In this document: positions 1-8,858 of the stretch, piece by piece | How positions within the stretch are numbered: position 1 is the first letter of the stretch | Layout of the letters: each line of letters opens with the position of its first letter | DNA from: Sphingobium chlorophenolicum | GTDB taxonomy: Bacteria; Pseudomonadota; Alphaproteobacteria; Sphingomonadales; Sphingomonadaceae | Assembly: GCF_000722875.1 (NCBI RefSeq) | Contig: NZ_JFHR01000019.1 | Location: 29,726 to 93,725, forward strand | DNA length: 64,000 bases | Direction: 5' to 3' | Notes under the pieces: model-generated | The model's database searches: none | What the model was told of the DNA's origin: nothing | Seen by the model: only the letters and a program-made list of their open reading frames with translations | Made by a program: the position numbers and the translations under genes

Positions 1-653
1 TGTCGGCGGGGGCGGATATCGGCATCGCACTGGACGGCGACGCCGACCGGCTGATCGTCGTGGACGAACATGGCGCGATTGTCGACGGCGACCAGATCAT
101 GGCGCTGATCGCCGGGAATTTCGCGCGGGCGGGGACGCTGCGTGGCGGCGGGCTGGTGGCGACCGTCATGTCCAATCTGGGGCTGGAGCGGTTCCTGTCC
201 GGGCAGGGCATGGCGCTGGAGCGGACCAAGGTCGGCGACCGCTACGTGCTGGAACGGATGCGGGAAGGCGGCTTCAACGTCGGCGGCGAGCAGTCGGGGC
301 ACATGATCCTGTCCGACTATGCGACCACCGGCGATGGTACGGTGGCGGCGTTGCAGGTGCTGGCGGCGCTGGTGCGTTCGGGCAAGCCCGCGAGCGAGGT
401 GCTGCACCAGTTCGATCCGGTGCCGCAATTGTTGAAGAATGTCCATTTCTCCGGCGGCAAGCCGCTGGAGCATGAGGATGTGAAGCGGGTGATCGCCCAG
501 GCGGAGGCGGAGCTGAACGGCAGCGGGCGGCTGGTGATCCGGCCTTCGGGCACGGAGCCGGTGATCCGCGTGATGGCCGAGGGGGACCGGGAGGATCAGG
601 TTAAGGATGTGGTAGAGCGTATCTGCGACGCGGTGGCGAAGGCGGCGGTGTGA
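1..653 (+). CDS. glmM: Phosphoglucosamine mutase, C-terminal part (5' end outside window)
   Basis: GlmM converts glucosamine-6-phosphate to glucosamine-1-phosphate, the cytoplasmic step feeding UDP-GlcNAc for peptidoglycan and LPS. The reading frame is open from base 3 and begins inside the alpha-D-phosphohexomutase fold. The Mg-binding loop DGDADR is encoded at about bases 33-50, followed by GGEQSGH in domain 3 and the C-terminal phosphate-binding [12 protein letters not shown] loop. Only about 216 of the usual roughly 445 residues lie in the window. The GlmM-type motifs and the short C-terminus favour GlmM over phosphomannomutase (ManB/AlgC). Confidence 0.95.
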   Translation, partial: SAGADIGIALDGDADRLIVVDEHGAIVDGDQIMALIAGNFARAGTLRGGGLVATVMSNLGLERFLSGQGMALERTKVGDRYVLERMREGGFNVGGEQSGHMILSDYATTGDGTVAALQVLAALVRSGKPASEVLHQFDPVPQLLKNVHFSGGKPLEHEDVKRVIAQAEAELNGSGRLVIRPSGTEPVIRVMAEGDREDQVKDVVERICDAVAKAAV

Positions 654-669
654 TCTGTCTCCTTTTTCA

Positions 670-777
670 TCATTCCCGCGCAGGCGGGAAACGCCAGTTC
701 GGCGCAGCCAATCCATCTCCCATAAGAAGCGACAAGCGGAACATTCAGGAGATGGGTTCCCGCCTTCGCGGGAATGA
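670..777. repeat. Palindromic intergenic repeat with inverted ends
   Basis: A spacer of about 108 bp after glmM is bounded by near-perfect inverted repeats: tcattcccgcgcaggcggga on the left and its reverse complement (with aag for cag) on the right. Each arm is itself a small hairpin (cccgcgcaggcggg). A related element with a different sequence but the same design lies at 18727-18811. It is not coding and could act as a REP/BIME-like element or a bidirectional transcript terminator. Confidence 0.7.
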
Positions 778-797
778 CGAATGGGGGGAAGTGGCGC

Positions 798-1022
798 ATG
801 CTTGAGATGCGGCCGGATTGCGAGCGTTGCGGCGTCGATCTGCCCGCCGATGAGCCGGGGGCGTTCATCTGTTCGTTCGAATGCAGTTTTTGCGCGCCCT
901 GTGCCGAGGTGCTGGACGACCGCTGCCCCAATTGCGGCGGGGAGTTGATGGACCGGCCGACGCGGGTGGGCGATGCGTTGACGCGGCATCCGGCGTCGAC
1001 GGAGCGTAAATATAAGGCATGA
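798..1022 (+). CDS. DUF1272 domain small zinc-binding protein
   Basis: A 74-residue protein with eight cysteines arranged as CERC, CSFEC, CAPC and CPNC, the pattern of the DUF1272 family (predicted zinc ribbon of unknown function). I chose the ATG at 798 because a purine-rich ggggggaag Shine-Dalgarno-like stretch lies just upstream and family members start MLEMRP-like. An in-frame ATG at 774 would add eight unconserved residues. The stop overlaps the thiD start (ATGA), so the two are probably translationally coupled. No function is established; a metal-binding cytoplasmic role is inferred from the cysteines only. Confidence 0.85.
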   Translation: MLEMRPDCERCGVDLPADEPGAFICSFECSFCAPCAEVLDDRCPNCGGELMDRPTRVGDALTRHPASTERKYKA

Positions 1023-1780
1023 CCGTCGCCCGCATCCTGATCATCGCCGGGTCCGATAGTGGTGGGGGCGCGGGAATCCAGGCGGATATCCGTACCGTGA
1101 CGCTGCTGGGCAGTCACGCCATGACCGCGATCACCGCGATCACCGCGCAGAATACGCTGGGGGTGCAGGGCATTCATCCCGTGCCGACCGATATGGTGCT
1201 CCGGCAGATGGAGAGCGTGATCGGCGACATCGGCGTCGATGCGGTGAAGATCGGCATGATCGGATCGGCGGAGACGGCGGCGGCGGTGGCGGAGCGGCTC
1301 GCCGCGCTGGAGGGCGTGCCGCTGGTCTTCGATCCCGTCATGGTCGCGACCAGCGGTTCCGTGCTGGCGGATGCGAATACCATTGCGGCGTTCGAGAAGC
1401 TGATGGCGCTCGCCACGCTGGTGACGCCCAATATTCCGGAGTTGGAGGCGTTGGGCGGGGAGGAGATTGCTGTTCGTTTTGCCACCCATGTGCTGGCCAA
1501 GGGCGGGCATGGCGAAGGGCCGATGCTGACCGACCGGCTGATCGGGCCGCAGGGCGTGCGCAAGGCATGGAGCAATGCGCGGATCGATACGCCGCACACC
1601 CATGGCACGGGCTGTACGCTGGCCAGCGCGGTTGCGACCGGGCTGGGGCAGGGGCTGGACCTGATCGACGCCATCGAGCGGGCGCGCAAATATGTGCTGG
1701 CGGCGCTGACCCTTGCGCCGGGCCTGGGGCAGGGCCATGGGCCGATGGGCGCGCCCTTCGGATTTCACGACCATGCCTGA
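1019..1780 (+). CDS. thiD: Hydroxymethylpyrimidine/phosphomethylpyrimidine kinase
   Basis: ThiD phosphorylates HMP to HMP-P and then HMP-PP in the pyrimidine branch of thiamine biosynthesis. The 253-residue protein has the ribokinase-fold N-terminus ([17 protein letters not shown]), the central DPVMVATSG segment and the C-terminal anion-hole/catalytic motif [12 protein letters not shown]. Length is normal. Start and stop overlap with the genes on either side (ATGA with DUF1272; the rnhB start lies inside its last codons), so it sits in a tight four-gene transcription unit. No TPP riboswitch-like structure is apparent upstream. Confidence 0.95.
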   Translation: MTVARILIIAGSDSGGGAGIQADIRTVTLLGSHAMTAITAITAQNTLGVQGIHPVPTDMVLRQMESVIGDIGVDAVKIGMIGSAETAAAVAERLAALEGVPLVFDPVMVATSGSVLADANTIAAFEKLMALATLVTPNIPELEALGGEEIAVRFATHVLAKGGHGEGPMLTDRLIGPQGVRKAWSNARIDTPHTHGTGCTLASAVATGLGQGLDLIDAIERARKYVLAALTLAPGLGQGHGPMGAPFGFHDHA

Positions 1781-2372
1781 TTTCTTGCATGAACTGCGGC
1801 ACCATCCGGGGCTGGTGGCCGGGGTGGACGAGGCGGGGCGCGGGCCGCTGGCGGGGCCTGTCGTGGCGGCGGCGGTGATCCTGCGGCGGGGGGACTGCCC
1901 CGAAGGTCTGAACGACTCCAAGCAGTTGAGCGCCGCCCGCCGCGCCGTGCTGGAGGGAGAGATCAAGGCGCGGGCGCTCTGCTGGGGGCTGGGGATTGCC
2001 TCGGTCGAGGAGATTGACAGCATCAACATCCTCTGGGCGACGATGCTGGCGATGACGCGGGCGGTCGAGGCGCTGACCCATGATTGCGCCCATGTGCTGG
2101 TGGACGGCAATCGCTGCCCGCAATGGCGCTGGGCGTCGACGGCGGTGGTGGAGGGCGATGCGAAATGCCTGTCCATCGCGGCGGCCTCCATATTGGCGAA
2201 GGAGGCGCGCGACCGGATGATGGTGGAGGCGGCCGCGGCGCATCCCCATTATGGCTGGGAAAGCAACAAGGGCTATGGCAGCCCGAAGCATCTGGCGGCG
2301 CTGCGGGAACATGGCCCGACGCCGCTGCATCGCAGGAGCTTTGCGCCGGTCGCGCAATTGAGCTTGCTGTAG
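1773..2372 (+). CDS. rnhB: Ribonuclease HII
   Basis: RNase HII cuts the RNA strand of RNA-DNA hybrids and removes single misincorporated ribonucleotides. The 199-residue product has the diagnostic [15 protein letters not shown] motif carrying the first two catalytic acids, VLVDGN with the third, and the [12 protein letters not shown] helix with the Asp/Lys cluster. I chose ATG 1773, which overlaps the thiD stop by 8 bases, giving the usual length. An upstream in-frame start at 1713 would add a 20-residue segment without family resemblance, drawn from the thiD reading frame region. Confidence 0.95.
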   Translation: MPDFLHELRHHPGLVAGVDEAGRGPLAGPVVAAAVILRRGDCPEGLNDSKQLSAARRAVLEGEIKARALCWGLGIASVEEIDSINILWATMLAMTRAVEALTHDCAHVLVDGNRCPQWRWASTAVVEGDAKCLSIAAASILAKEARDRMMVEAAAAHPHYGWESNKGYGSPKHLAALREHGPTPLHRRSFAPVAQLSLL

Positions 2373-2406
2373 ATCGCATCGATCCGGGCTGGCGTTGACG
2401 CGTCTT

Positions 2407-3063
2407 ATGGTTAAAAAAGCGTTTATGCGCGCTTTTCTGACCTGGATGCTCTTGCTGTTCTGCGCGGTCGCCGTTCCGGCCGGGGCGCAGGAGCGGGCGG
2501 CGGCGGGCGGCTATCGCTGGCTGGAGGAAGGTCCCTTCGCCGGGCCGCTCTATCTGGTGATCAGCATCGACCGGCAGATGGCGCATGTCTATGACGGCGA
2601 CCGGCTGGTGGGAATCGCCAGCGTGTCCACGGGGATGAAGGGGCATCGCACGCCGACCGGCGAATTTCCGGTGCTGCAAAAGCGGCAATGGCATCGGTCG
2701 AACCTCTATTCCAACGCGCCCATGCCCTTCATGCAGCGGCTGACCTGGGATGGGATCGCGCTGCATGCCGGGCATAATCCGGGCTATCCGGCGAGCCATG
2801 GGTGCATCCGCCTGCCCTATGATTTTGCGCGCAGGCTGTTCGGGATGACGCAGATCGGGACTTTGGTGAGCGTGACGTCGGATCGGTTAAGTCCGGTGCT
2901 GATGGTGGATGCGCTGGTGGTGGGCGATCCGGGCAGCGCCGTCGTGACGTTCGCGCCGCAGGCCGCGCCGGTGGTGTTGGCGCAGAGGGATGAGGTGGTG
3001 CCGTCCATGCCGATGCTGGAGGTCGATCCGGGGATTTTTCGGCTGCGGTTGATGCGGCGATAG
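2407..3063 (+). CDS. L,D-transpeptidase (YkuD family), exported
   Basis: A 218-residue protein with an N-terminal signal peptide (positive MVKKAFMR, then a hydrophobic stretch ending near VAVPAGAQ) followed by a YkuD catalytic domain at about residues 45-160. The active-site signature is HAGHNPGYPASHGCIRLP, with the catalytic Cys in SHGC. Such enzymes make 3-3 crosslinks in peptidoglycan or attach proteins to it in the periplasm. I prefer ATG 2407 to the in-frame TTG at 2395. The roughly 70-residue C-terminal tail after the catalytic domain has no motif I recognise. Substrate choice cannot be read from the sequence. Confidence 0.9.
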   Translation: MVKKAFMRAFLTWMLLLFCAVAVPAGAQERAAAGGYRWLEEGPFAGPLYLVISIDRQMAHVYDGDRLVGIASVSTGMKGHRTPTGEFPVLQKRQWHRSNLYSNAPMPFMQRLTWDGIALHAGHNPGYPASHGCIRLPYDFARRLFGMTQIGTLVSVTSDRLSPVLMVDALVVGDPGSAVVTFAPQAAPVVLAQRDEVVPSMPMLEVDPGIFRLRLMRR

Positions 3064-3078
3064 GGTGTGGCAATATTT

Positions 3079-3222
3079 GGATGATGAGGAGCGGGATCAG
3101 CCGCAGGCTGGTGGAGGGGAAAATACGCAGGTCACGTCATTTCCCCTCCACCACCGCCTTCGGCGGCGTCGAAGAGAGGCACATGCCTCTCTTGACCCTC
3201 CCCACGCTGTGCGTAGGGAGGA
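3079..3222 (-). repeat. Partial copy of modular palindromic repeat (family A)
   Basis: Read on the minus strand, this has the same module order as the full copies at 10028-10263 and 36105-36373: CCTCCCTACGC..GCGTGGGGAGG hairpin, a GAGAGGCA..TGCCTCTC hairpin, a GGTGGAGGGGAAA block, CCCCTCCACCAGCC and GGCTG. The right-hand module and the terminal inverted repeat are degenerate or missing. It lies in the spacer between two converging genes and has no coding potential. Confidence 0.7.
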
Positions 3223-3261
3223 TTTTGGTGGCAGCTAATGGCCGGACCTAATTTTTTCGCG

Positions 3262-3290
3262 CAAAAGAAAAGGGCCGGAAAATCCGGCCC
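3262..3290 (-). terminator. Rho-independent terminator of rplM-rpsI
   Basis: On the minus strand an 8-bp perfect stem (gggccgga / tccggccc, 3-base loop at 3280-3282) is followed by a T-rich run (ttttcttttgc). It sits about 30 bases after the rpsI stop and fits an intrinsic terminator for the ribosomal operon. Confidence 0.85.
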
Positions 3291-3318
3291 TTTCCAAATT
3301 TCGTATCGATCGAACCGA

Positions 3319-3852
3319 TCAGCGCTTCGAGAACTGGAAGCTGCGGCGGGCCTTGGCCTTGCCGTACTTCTTGCGCTCGACGGTGCGGCTGTCGCGGGTC
3401 AGGAAGCCTTCGGCCTTGACCGCGCCGCGCAGCGCGGGTTCGTACTTCGACAAGGCCTGGGCGATGCCGTGCTTGACCGCGCCGGCCTGGCCCGACAGGC
3501 CGCCGCCCTTGACGGTGGCGATCACGTCATACTGGCCTTCGCGGTCGGTGACGCCGAAGGGCTGGTTGATCACCAGACGCAGGGTCGGGCGAGCGAAGTA
3601 GATTTCCTGATCGCGGCCGTTGACCGTGATCTTGCCGGTGCCGGGCTTCACCCAGACGCGGGCGACGGCGTCCTTGCGGCGGCCGGTCGCATAGGCGCGG
3701 CCGAGGCTGTCGATTTCCTGGGCGCGCAGCGGAGCCGAGGGCTGGACCGGAGCGATCGGCGCGTCGGCGGCGACGGTTTCGGCAGCGGCGGGAGCCGGGG
3801 CGTTGGCGGTCAGCGACGCGAGGTCGGACAGGGACTGGCGGTTATCGGACAT
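3319..3852 (-). CDS. rpsI: 30S ribosomal protein S9
   Basis: S9 is the small-subunit protein whose C-terminal tail reaches the P-site tRNA. The S9 fold begins at about residue 53 ([15 protein letters not shown]) and ends with the canonical basic tail [17 protein letters not shown]. The protein is 177 residues against about 130 in E. coli. The extra 50 are an Ala/Pro-rich N-terminal extension (residues 1-50), a feature I associate with sphingomonads. Its ATG overlaps the rplM stop (TAATG), so translation is coupled to rplM. Confidence 0.97.
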   Translation of the reverse strand: MSDNRQSLSDLASLTANAPAPAAAETVAADAPIAPVQPSAPLRAQEIDSLGRAYATGRRKDAVARVWVKPGTGKITVNGRDQEIYFARPTLRLVINQPFGVTDREGQYDVIATVKGGGLSGQAGAVKHGIAQALSKYEPALRGAVKAEGFLTRDSRTVERKKYGKAKARRSFQFSKR

Positions 3853-4331
3853 TATGCACCCACCTTGTTCTTGCGGTTGCGCGACGCGAAGTCGAGCACT
3901 TCGGGGTTCTGCGCTTCGTGGGGATGCTCGGCGCCGCCGAAGATGCGCAGGTTGCGCATCTGCTGGCGGCCCAGCGGGCCACGGGGAATCATGCGCTCGA
4001 CGGCCTTTTCCAGGACGCGCTCAGGGAAACGGCCTTCCAGGATCTTGGCAGGCGTGGTTTCCTTGATGCCGCCGGCATAGCCGGTGTGCTTGTAATAGAC
4101 CTTGTCGGTCAGCTTGCGGCCGGTGAACTTCACCTTCTGCGCGTTGATGATGATGACATTGTCACCGCAATCGACGTGGGGGGTGAAGCTGGGCTTGTGC
4201 TTGCCGCGAAGGATGTTCGCGACGGTCGAGGCGAGGCGGCCGACGACGAGGCCTTCCGCGTCGATCAGGATCCACTTCTTTTCGACCGTTGCCGGGGTCG
4301 CCGGCTTGGTGGTCTTCATCAGCGCCTTCAT
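3852..4331 (-). CDS. rplM: 50S ribosomal protein L13
   Basis: L13 is an early-assembly large-subunit protein. The 159-residue product carries the family landmarks [16 protein letters not shown], the [12 protein letters not shown] segment and the [20 protein letters not shown] block near the C-terminus. It is the first gene of the usual rplM-rpsI pair, with a one-base overlap into rpsI. A candidate promoter lies about 66 bases upstream at 4397-4425. Confidence 0.98.
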   Translation of the reverse strand: MKALMKTTKPATPATVEKKWILIDAEGLVVGRLASTVANILRGKHKPSFTPHVDCGDNVIIINAQKVKFTGRKLTDKVYYKHTGYAGGIKETTPAKILEGRFPERVLEKAVERMIPRGPLGRQQMRNLRIFGGAEHPHEAQNPEVLDFASRNRKNKVGA

Positions 4332-4396
4332 GGTGCTTATGCTCCAAGAATGAATTGGTGAACTGATCGCTGTTTCCAGCTTTCAGAGGATGCGCG

Positions 4397-4425
4397 CTAA
4401 TGACGGGTAGGGGGCAGGAAGTCAA
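4397..4425 (-). promoter_or_regulatory. Candidate sigma70-type promoter of rplM-rpsI
   Basis: On the minus strand TTGACT (4425-4420) is followed after a 17-base spacer by CATTAG (4402-4397). The -35 matches the consensus well and the -10 only moderately. Position, in the only spacer between rplM and the ctaA end, supports it. This is sequence inference only. Confidence 0.5.
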
Positions 4426-4445
4426 GAGATTCGGCGGCTTTGCTG

Positions 4446-4465
4446 ACGGGTAAAATAATACCCGT
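4446..4465 (-). terminator. Short hairpin downstream of ctaA
   Basis: A 7-bp perfect inverted repeat (acgggta, 6-base loop, tacccgt) lies 15 bases past the ctaA stop. No T-tract follows on the minus strand, so it may be a transcript end or stabilising stem rather than a true intrinsic terminator. Confidence 0.35.
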
Positions 4466-4480
4466 ACCTTGCAGGCCTGA

Positions 4481-5527
4481 TCAACCCCTGCGTTCGCCCA
4501 GCGCATGCGCGCCCCAGGCGGCGGACGCCACGACCAGCGCGCCGACCGCCTGGTGCAGCACCGCCAGCGGCAGCGCGATGCCGCTGATGACCGTCGCGAT
4601 GCCGAGCGCGACCTGCGTTCCGACCGCCGCGTTGATCGCGATGGAGGGGCCGCGCTGCCCCGCCTGCTTCGCCATGCGCGCCAGCATGACCAGCAGGATC
4701 GCGGCGACCCAGGCCCACCAGCGATGGATGAAATGCACCAGATAGGGATCGCTGGACACTGTGGCCCAGAGCGAGCCGAGCCATTCGATCCCCTGCGGCA
4801 CCAGACGGTCGTTCATCAGCGGCCATGTGTTGGAGACATAGCCCGCGTCCAGCCCGGCGGTGAAGGCGCCGAACATCAACTGCACCGTCAGTGCCAGCAG
4901 CGCGATCACGGCGAAGGGGTGCAGCATGGCCGGCTTGGCAAAGGGCGTCTTCGCCCGCGTCAGCAGGTCGAGCGCGGTCCAGACCAGCCCGCCGATGATG
5001 AACAGCGCCGTCAGCAGATGCACGGCGAGGCGGTAATGGCTGACGTCGGTGCGCACCGACAGGCCCGATTTCACCATCCACCAGCCGATGGCCCCCTGCA
5101 GTCCGCCCAGCGCCAGCAGCGCGACGAGGCGCGGTCCATAGCCCCGGGGGATCGCCCGTTTCCACGCGAACCAGAGCAGCGGCAAGGCGAAGGCCACGCC
5201 GATCAGCCGCCCCAGCAGCCGGTGCACCCATTCCCAGAAGAAGATGAACTGGAATTCGTCCAGCGTCATGCCCTGCCGCAACTGCTGATATTCGGGGATT
5301 TTCTGATAGTCGCGGAACGCATCCATCCATTGATCGTGGGTCAGCGGCGGGATGGCGCCGGCGATCGGCTTCCATTGGGTGATGGACAGGCCGGATTCGG
5401 TCAGGCGGGTGATGCCGCCGACCACCACCATGCAGAAGACGAGGAAGGCGACCGTCAGCAGCCAGCGCGCGATCGGCGCGGGGCGGGGGACGGCGTTGGC
5501 GGGGCGGCTAAGGGTCAGCGCGGTCAT
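4481..5527 (-). CDS. ctaA: Heme A synthase (COX15/CtaA family)
   Basis: Converts heme O to heme A by oxidising the C8 methyl, needed for aa3-type oxidase. The 348-residue integral membrane protein has about eight hydrophobic helices in two four-helix halves. It keeps the four expected heme-ligand histidine contexts: EWVHRLLGR, AVHLLTALF, HFIHRWWAW and LHQAVGAL. The ESGLSITQWKPI N-terminal signature of type 2 (alphaproteobacterial/mitochondrial) CtaA is present. It is unlinked here to the oxidase operon at 40.5-45.4 kb, which it would serve. Confidence 0.93.
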   Translation of the reverse strand: MTALTLSRPANAVPRPAPIARWLLTVAFLVFCMVVVGGITRLTESGLSITQWKPIAGAIPPLTHDQWMDAFRDYQKIPEYQQLRQGMTLDEFQFIFFWEWVHRLLGRLIGVAFALPLLWFAWKRAIPRGYGPRLVALLALGGLQGAIGWWMVKSGLSVRTDVSHYRLAVHLLTALFIIGGLVWTALDLLTRAKTPFAKPAMLHPFAVIALLALTVQLMFGAFTAGLDAGYVSNTWPLMNDRLVPQGIEWLGSLWATVSSDPYLVHFIHRWWAWVAAILLVMLARMAKQAGQRGPSIAINAAVGTQVALGIATVISGIALPLAVLHQAVGALVVASAAWGAHALGERRG

Positions 5528-5620
5528 GGGCCCGATCCATGCGCGCTTGTCGGGCCGGTTGCAAGGGCAAGCGGGCGGGACAAAAGGTCATAGGTGGGAG
5601 TGGCGAGGCATGGCCTGCGC

Positions 5621-5683
5621 ATTTCCCCTCCACCACCGCCTTCTGCGGCGGTTCCCCTCCCCATCTCTCGATGGGGAGGAATG
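5621..5683 (+). repeat. Half copy of modular palindromic repeat (family A)
   Basis: Contains only the right-hand modules of the family: CCCCTCCACCACCGCC..GGCGG, then CCCCTCCCCATCTCTCGATGGGGAGGAAT, as in the full copy at 10028-10263. The terminal inverted repeat is not recognisable. The rest of the 5528-5757 spacer holds nothing else I can name apart from a GGGGAGCGGAG ribosome-binding stretch in front of the GntR gene. Confidence 0.65.
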
Positions 5684-5757
5684 GGTGAGCGGCTTTTATT
5701 GTTGGCGGGGTTGTCCTAGAACGGCTTTCAACGATCGATTAATGGGGAGCGGAGATC

Positions 5758-6501
5758 TTGGGCAAGGATGGGACGGGATGCGGATTTGTGGCGGAAGGTT
5801 CGCTGCGCATCCACCAGGCCATCGCCCGGCAGTTGGGCACGGCGATCCTGACGGGCGTCCACAAGCCGGGCGAACTGTTCGAAGGGGAGATCGAGGCGTC
5901 GGAGCGGCTGCGCGTGTCGCGCACCGCCTATCGCGAAGCGGTGCGCATCCTGGTCGCCAAGGGGATGTTGGAAAGCCGCCCCAAGGCCGGAACCCGCGTG
6001 CTGCCCCGCGCCCGCTGGAACGTGTTGGACCCGGAGATGCTGGGATGGATGTTCGCGGGGGAGCCGGACCGCACGTTCATCCGCGACCTGTTCGAACTGC
6101 GCGGCGTGATCGAACCGGCGGCGGCGGAACTCGCGGCGCGGCGGCGGACCGACGAGCAACTGGCCGTCATGGCACAGGCGCTGGAGGAGATGGAGGCGAA
6201 GGGCCTGTCCGACCCGGAGGGCCGCGCCGCTGACCGGCGTTTCCACCATGCGATCCTGGTCGCGACCCAGAATGACGCGCTGGTCGCGCTGGCCAGTTCG
6301 GTCGGGGCGGCGGTCGGTTGGACCACCACCTTCAAGCATCGCCGCAACCCGTCGCCGCGCGACCCGCTGCCCGATCACAAGGCGGTCCATCAGGCCATCG
6401 CCAGCCGCGACACCGCCGCGGCGCGCAACGGCATGATGGAATTGCTGCGTCGGGCCATGGCTGACATGGATATCGCCATATCCGAACCCGACGCTCATTG
6501 A
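5758..6501 (+). CDS. GntR-family regulator, FadR subfamily (FCD domain)
   Basis: A 247-residue transcription factor with an N-terminal winged helix at about residues 15-80 (IAILTGV..PGE..ASERLRVSRTAYREAVRILVAKG, typical GntR wing) and an all-helical C-terminal FCD effector domain at about 95-230. FCD ligand-pocket features are visible: the FELRGVIEPAAAELAA helix, DRRFHHAI and DHKAVHQAI with conserved Asp/His metal-site positions. The start is probably TTG 5758, preceded by GGGGAGCGGAG; GTG 5788 is an alternative. FCD proteins usually sense organic or sugar acids. No obvious target operon is adjacent on the same strand, so the ligand is unknown. Confidence 0.85.
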   Translation: MGKDGTGCGFVAEGSLRIHQAIARQLGTAILTGVHKPGELFEGEIEASERLRVSRTAYREAVRILVAKGMLESRPKAGTRVLPRARWNVLDPEMLGWMFAGEPDRTFIRDLFELRGVIEPAAAELAARRRTDEQLAVMAQALEEMEAKGLSDPEGRAADRRFHHAILVATQNDALVALASSVGAAVGWTTTFKHRRNPSPRDPLPDHKAVHQAIASRDTAAARNGMMELLRRAMADMDIAISEPDAH

Positions 6502-6507
6502 CGGACG

Positions 6508-8571
6508 TCAATTGCGCTGCGCCTCGACGGGCCGCATCGCCCGATAGACCATGGCGCTGAGCAACAGGCTGCCCTGCCGCGACAGGTGATCGTCATCGGC
6601 ATAGAGCGGCACGCCATGCGCCATCGTCGCGCACTGGCCCGTGCGGCAGAGCAGTTGGTGGGGATAGAGAATGTCCGCCGCGAAACGCCGCCGCATCTGG
6701 TCGAAGGCGGCCAGCACGTCCCGCTGGCGCCGCAGATAGTCGGCCTGCGACAGCGCCAGCCCGGCCGGTTCGCTGTACAGTTCCGCCCGCGCCAGGCTTT
6801 CGGGCACGTTGCGGCGGAATTCGGGGATGGGCGCGACCAATATGACCCGCTTGCCCATGGCGGTCAGCGTCCCGACCGTTTCCTTGAGGCCCAGGCGGAA
6901 CAGCCAGGCGTCGCGGCGGATGCTGCGGTCGTCATCTGCGTCCCGGCCGAGATAGCAGGGTATGCCGCCTTCGGGACGGCGGCCGTTGGCGCACAGGCCC
7001 CAGCGGGACACGAGGAAGACGGTGTGGATGGAGGGGCTGTCGCGCAGCAGCGCCAGCACCTGGGCGTTGAACGCGCTGCAATCATGGCTGGGCGGCTGGT
7101 CCAGCCGGTCCAGGCCAAGCAGCGTCGGGCAGGCGGGATAGGAAGCGATCCGGCCCGAAAGCCCCAGCGCGTCGCCCGCCTGGTCGAAGGCGGGCTTCAG
7201 CGCATGGGCATGGGAATCGCCCCATAGCAGGAAGCTGGGCGCGGTGCCGTTATGCGCGCCGACCGCGCAGAGCGCCCGGTGCCGGACCGCCGCCATGCCC
7301 GAACAGCGTTCCGGCAGATAGGCCATGCTGCGGCTGGCGGCGTCGAGCGCGGCGACCGTGGGTGTCACGCGCATGGGCAGGCCGCCGGAGAAATAGAGCA
7401 GGCCCCCTGCCCCGCATCCGGCGGCCGCCATCGCCCCCGCAAAGGCGAAGGCGCGGGCGGTGGTGAAGCGGCGCGCCCGGCGGAACGGCTCCTCTATGAA
7501 GCGCCAGGAAAGGGCGGCGGCGAGGAGCGAGAGGAGGATGACCAGGGCCTGTTCCCGCAACCGCCATTCGCCGTCGGTGCGATAGGTCCAGAAGACGACG
7601 ATGGGCCAATGCCAGAGATAGAGGGAGTAGGAGATGCGGCCGACCGCCACCGGCGCGGCGGCGCCCAGCATATGGCTGACCGTCGACCCGGCCCGTCCGG
7701 CGTGCAGGACCAGCATCGCGCCCAGTACAGGGAAAAGCGCGTTCGGGCCGGGAAAGACGGTCGCGTTGGAGAAGCCGAACACCGCCCAGCCGATCAGGGC
7801 GATGCCGCCGACTGCGCAAAGCTGCGCCGCCCGGCGGCTGCGCGGCGGGGGCAGCAGGCCGGTAGCCAGCAACGCGCCCGCCAGCAGCTCCCAGGCGCGG
7901 GGGAAGGGCATGTAGAAGGCCAGGACCGGGGCGCGGCCCACCAGCAGCATCGCGGCCCAGAAGGACAGGAGCGCCGTCGATGCGATTACGAGCCGGGTCC
8001 GTCCGCCCGCCCGGAAGGCGCAGAGCATCAGCAGCGGGAAGAGGATGTAAAATTGTTCCTCCACCGCCAGCGACCATGTGTGGAGTAGCGGCGCTTCCTC
8101 CGCCGCGCTGCCGAAATAGCCGCTGTGGCGGGCAAAATAGAGGTTGCTGGCGAACAGGACCGTCGCGACGGCGCTCATGCCCAGGGCGCGATAGTCGAGG
8201 GGTAGCAGGATCAGGCTGCCCGCCGCGATGGTGACGGCGATGGTCGCGAACAGGGCGGGGAATATCCGGCGGATGCGCCGCGCATAGAAGGCGGTCAGGC
8301 TGAACCGCCCCTCCGCCAGTTCGCGGGCGATGATCGAGCCGATGAGATAGCCGGAGATGACGAAGAAGATGTCGACGCCGACGAAGCCGCCGGAAAAGGG
8401 CCAGAGGTCGACATGGTAGAAGAGCACCGGCAGCACCGCCAGGGCGCGCAGCCCGTCTATGTCGCGCCGGTAGGTGGCGGACGGAAGGGTTTCGGCGGCG
8501 GGCGACGCGGGGCGGGACAGGGTGGCGGCGATGCTTCTTCCCTCCTTTTTCAGGGAGTTGGCGGCATCCAT
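6508..8571 (-). CDS. Acyltransferase 3 / SGNH domain protein (OafA/YrhL family)
   Basis: A 687-residue inner-membrane O-acyltransferase. The N-terminal 370 residues form about ten hydrophobic helices with the family signature at residues 38-70 (GLRALAVLPVLFYH and GFVGVDIFFVISGYLI). The C-terminal half is a periplasmic SGNH/GDSL-like domain with LLWGDSHAHAL (block I Ser) and a terminal DDDHLSRQG (catalytic Asp/His). Members acetylate O-antigen, peptidoglycan or other exported glycans. It stands alone between a regulator and folP, so the acceptor cannot be predicted. Confidence 0.9.
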   Translation of the reverse strand: MDAANSLKKEGRSIAATLSRPASPAAETLPSATYRRDIDGLRALAVLPVLFYHVDLWPFSGGFVGVDIFFVISGYLIGSIIARELAEGRFSLTAFYARRIRRIFPALFATIAVTIAAGSLILLPLDYRALGMSAVATVLFASNLYFARHSGYFGSAAEEAPLLHTWSLAVEEQFYILFPLLMLCAFRAGGRTRLVIASTALLSFWAAMLLVGRAPVLAFYMPFPRAWELLAGALLATGLLPPPRSRRAAQLCAVGGIALIGWAVFGFSNATVFPGPNALFPVLGAMLVLHAGRAGSTVSHMLGAAAPVAVGRISYSLYLWHWPIVVFWTYRTDGEWRLREQALVILLSLLAAALSWRFIEEPFRRARRFTTARAFAFAGAMAAAGCGAGGLLYFSGGLPMRVTPTVAALDAASRSMAYLPERCSGMAAVRHRALCAVGAHNGTAPSFLLWGDSHAHALKPAFDQAGDALGLSGRIASYPACPTLLGLDRLDQPPSHDCSAFNAQVLALLRDSPSIHTVFLVSRWGLCANGRRPEGGIPCYLGRDADDDRSIRRDAWLFRLGLKETVGTLTAMGKRVILVAPIPEFRRNVPESLARAELYSEPAGLALSQADYLRRQRDVLAAFDQMRRRFAADILYPHQLLCRTGQCATMAHGVPLYADDDHLSRQGSLLLSAMVYRAMRPVEAQRN

Positions 8572-8685
8572 GGTGATAGGGCCTGTGGCGGCAGGCGCAT
8601 CGGTGCATCGGGGGAGGTGCAGGGGGCAAAGGTGTTAGGCGGTGTGGAGGGGTTTTGGGGTGGGTGATTTGGAAACCGCCATGGC

Positions 8686-8714
8686 TTTCCCGACATTGCG
8701 AATTTGTCCACGCG
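8686..8714 (-). repeat. Solo end of family A MITE-like repeat
   Basis: The sequence tttcccgacattgc then GAATTTGTCCACGCG matches the terminal inverted repeat and adjoining bases of the full copy at 36105-36373 (tttccgacagtccg then GAATTTGTCCACGCG). No second end or core is found nearby, so this is a remnant. It lies in the 286-base spacer between the acyltransferase start and folP. The rest of that spacer, 8715-8858, has a degenerate direct/inverted tract (gaagagaggcgaagcg, cttcgac..gataggatcagg) but no gene. Confidence 0.55.
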
Positions 8715-8858
8715 ACCCAGGGATAATTTCTATATCCATTCGGGCCGATCTTGCCGAAGCTCCTCCTTTTCTTGAAGAGAGGCGAAGCGCCCTTCGACTG
8801 CCTGCAAGGCATGCGCTTGGGACAGGCTTCGATAGGATCAGGTGAACGGAGTTTGGAA

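Noticed and set aside
596..2191. 531-codon minus-strand frame over thiD/rnhB
   Set aside because: It is antisense shadow; thiD and rnhB have clear family motifs and coupled starts.
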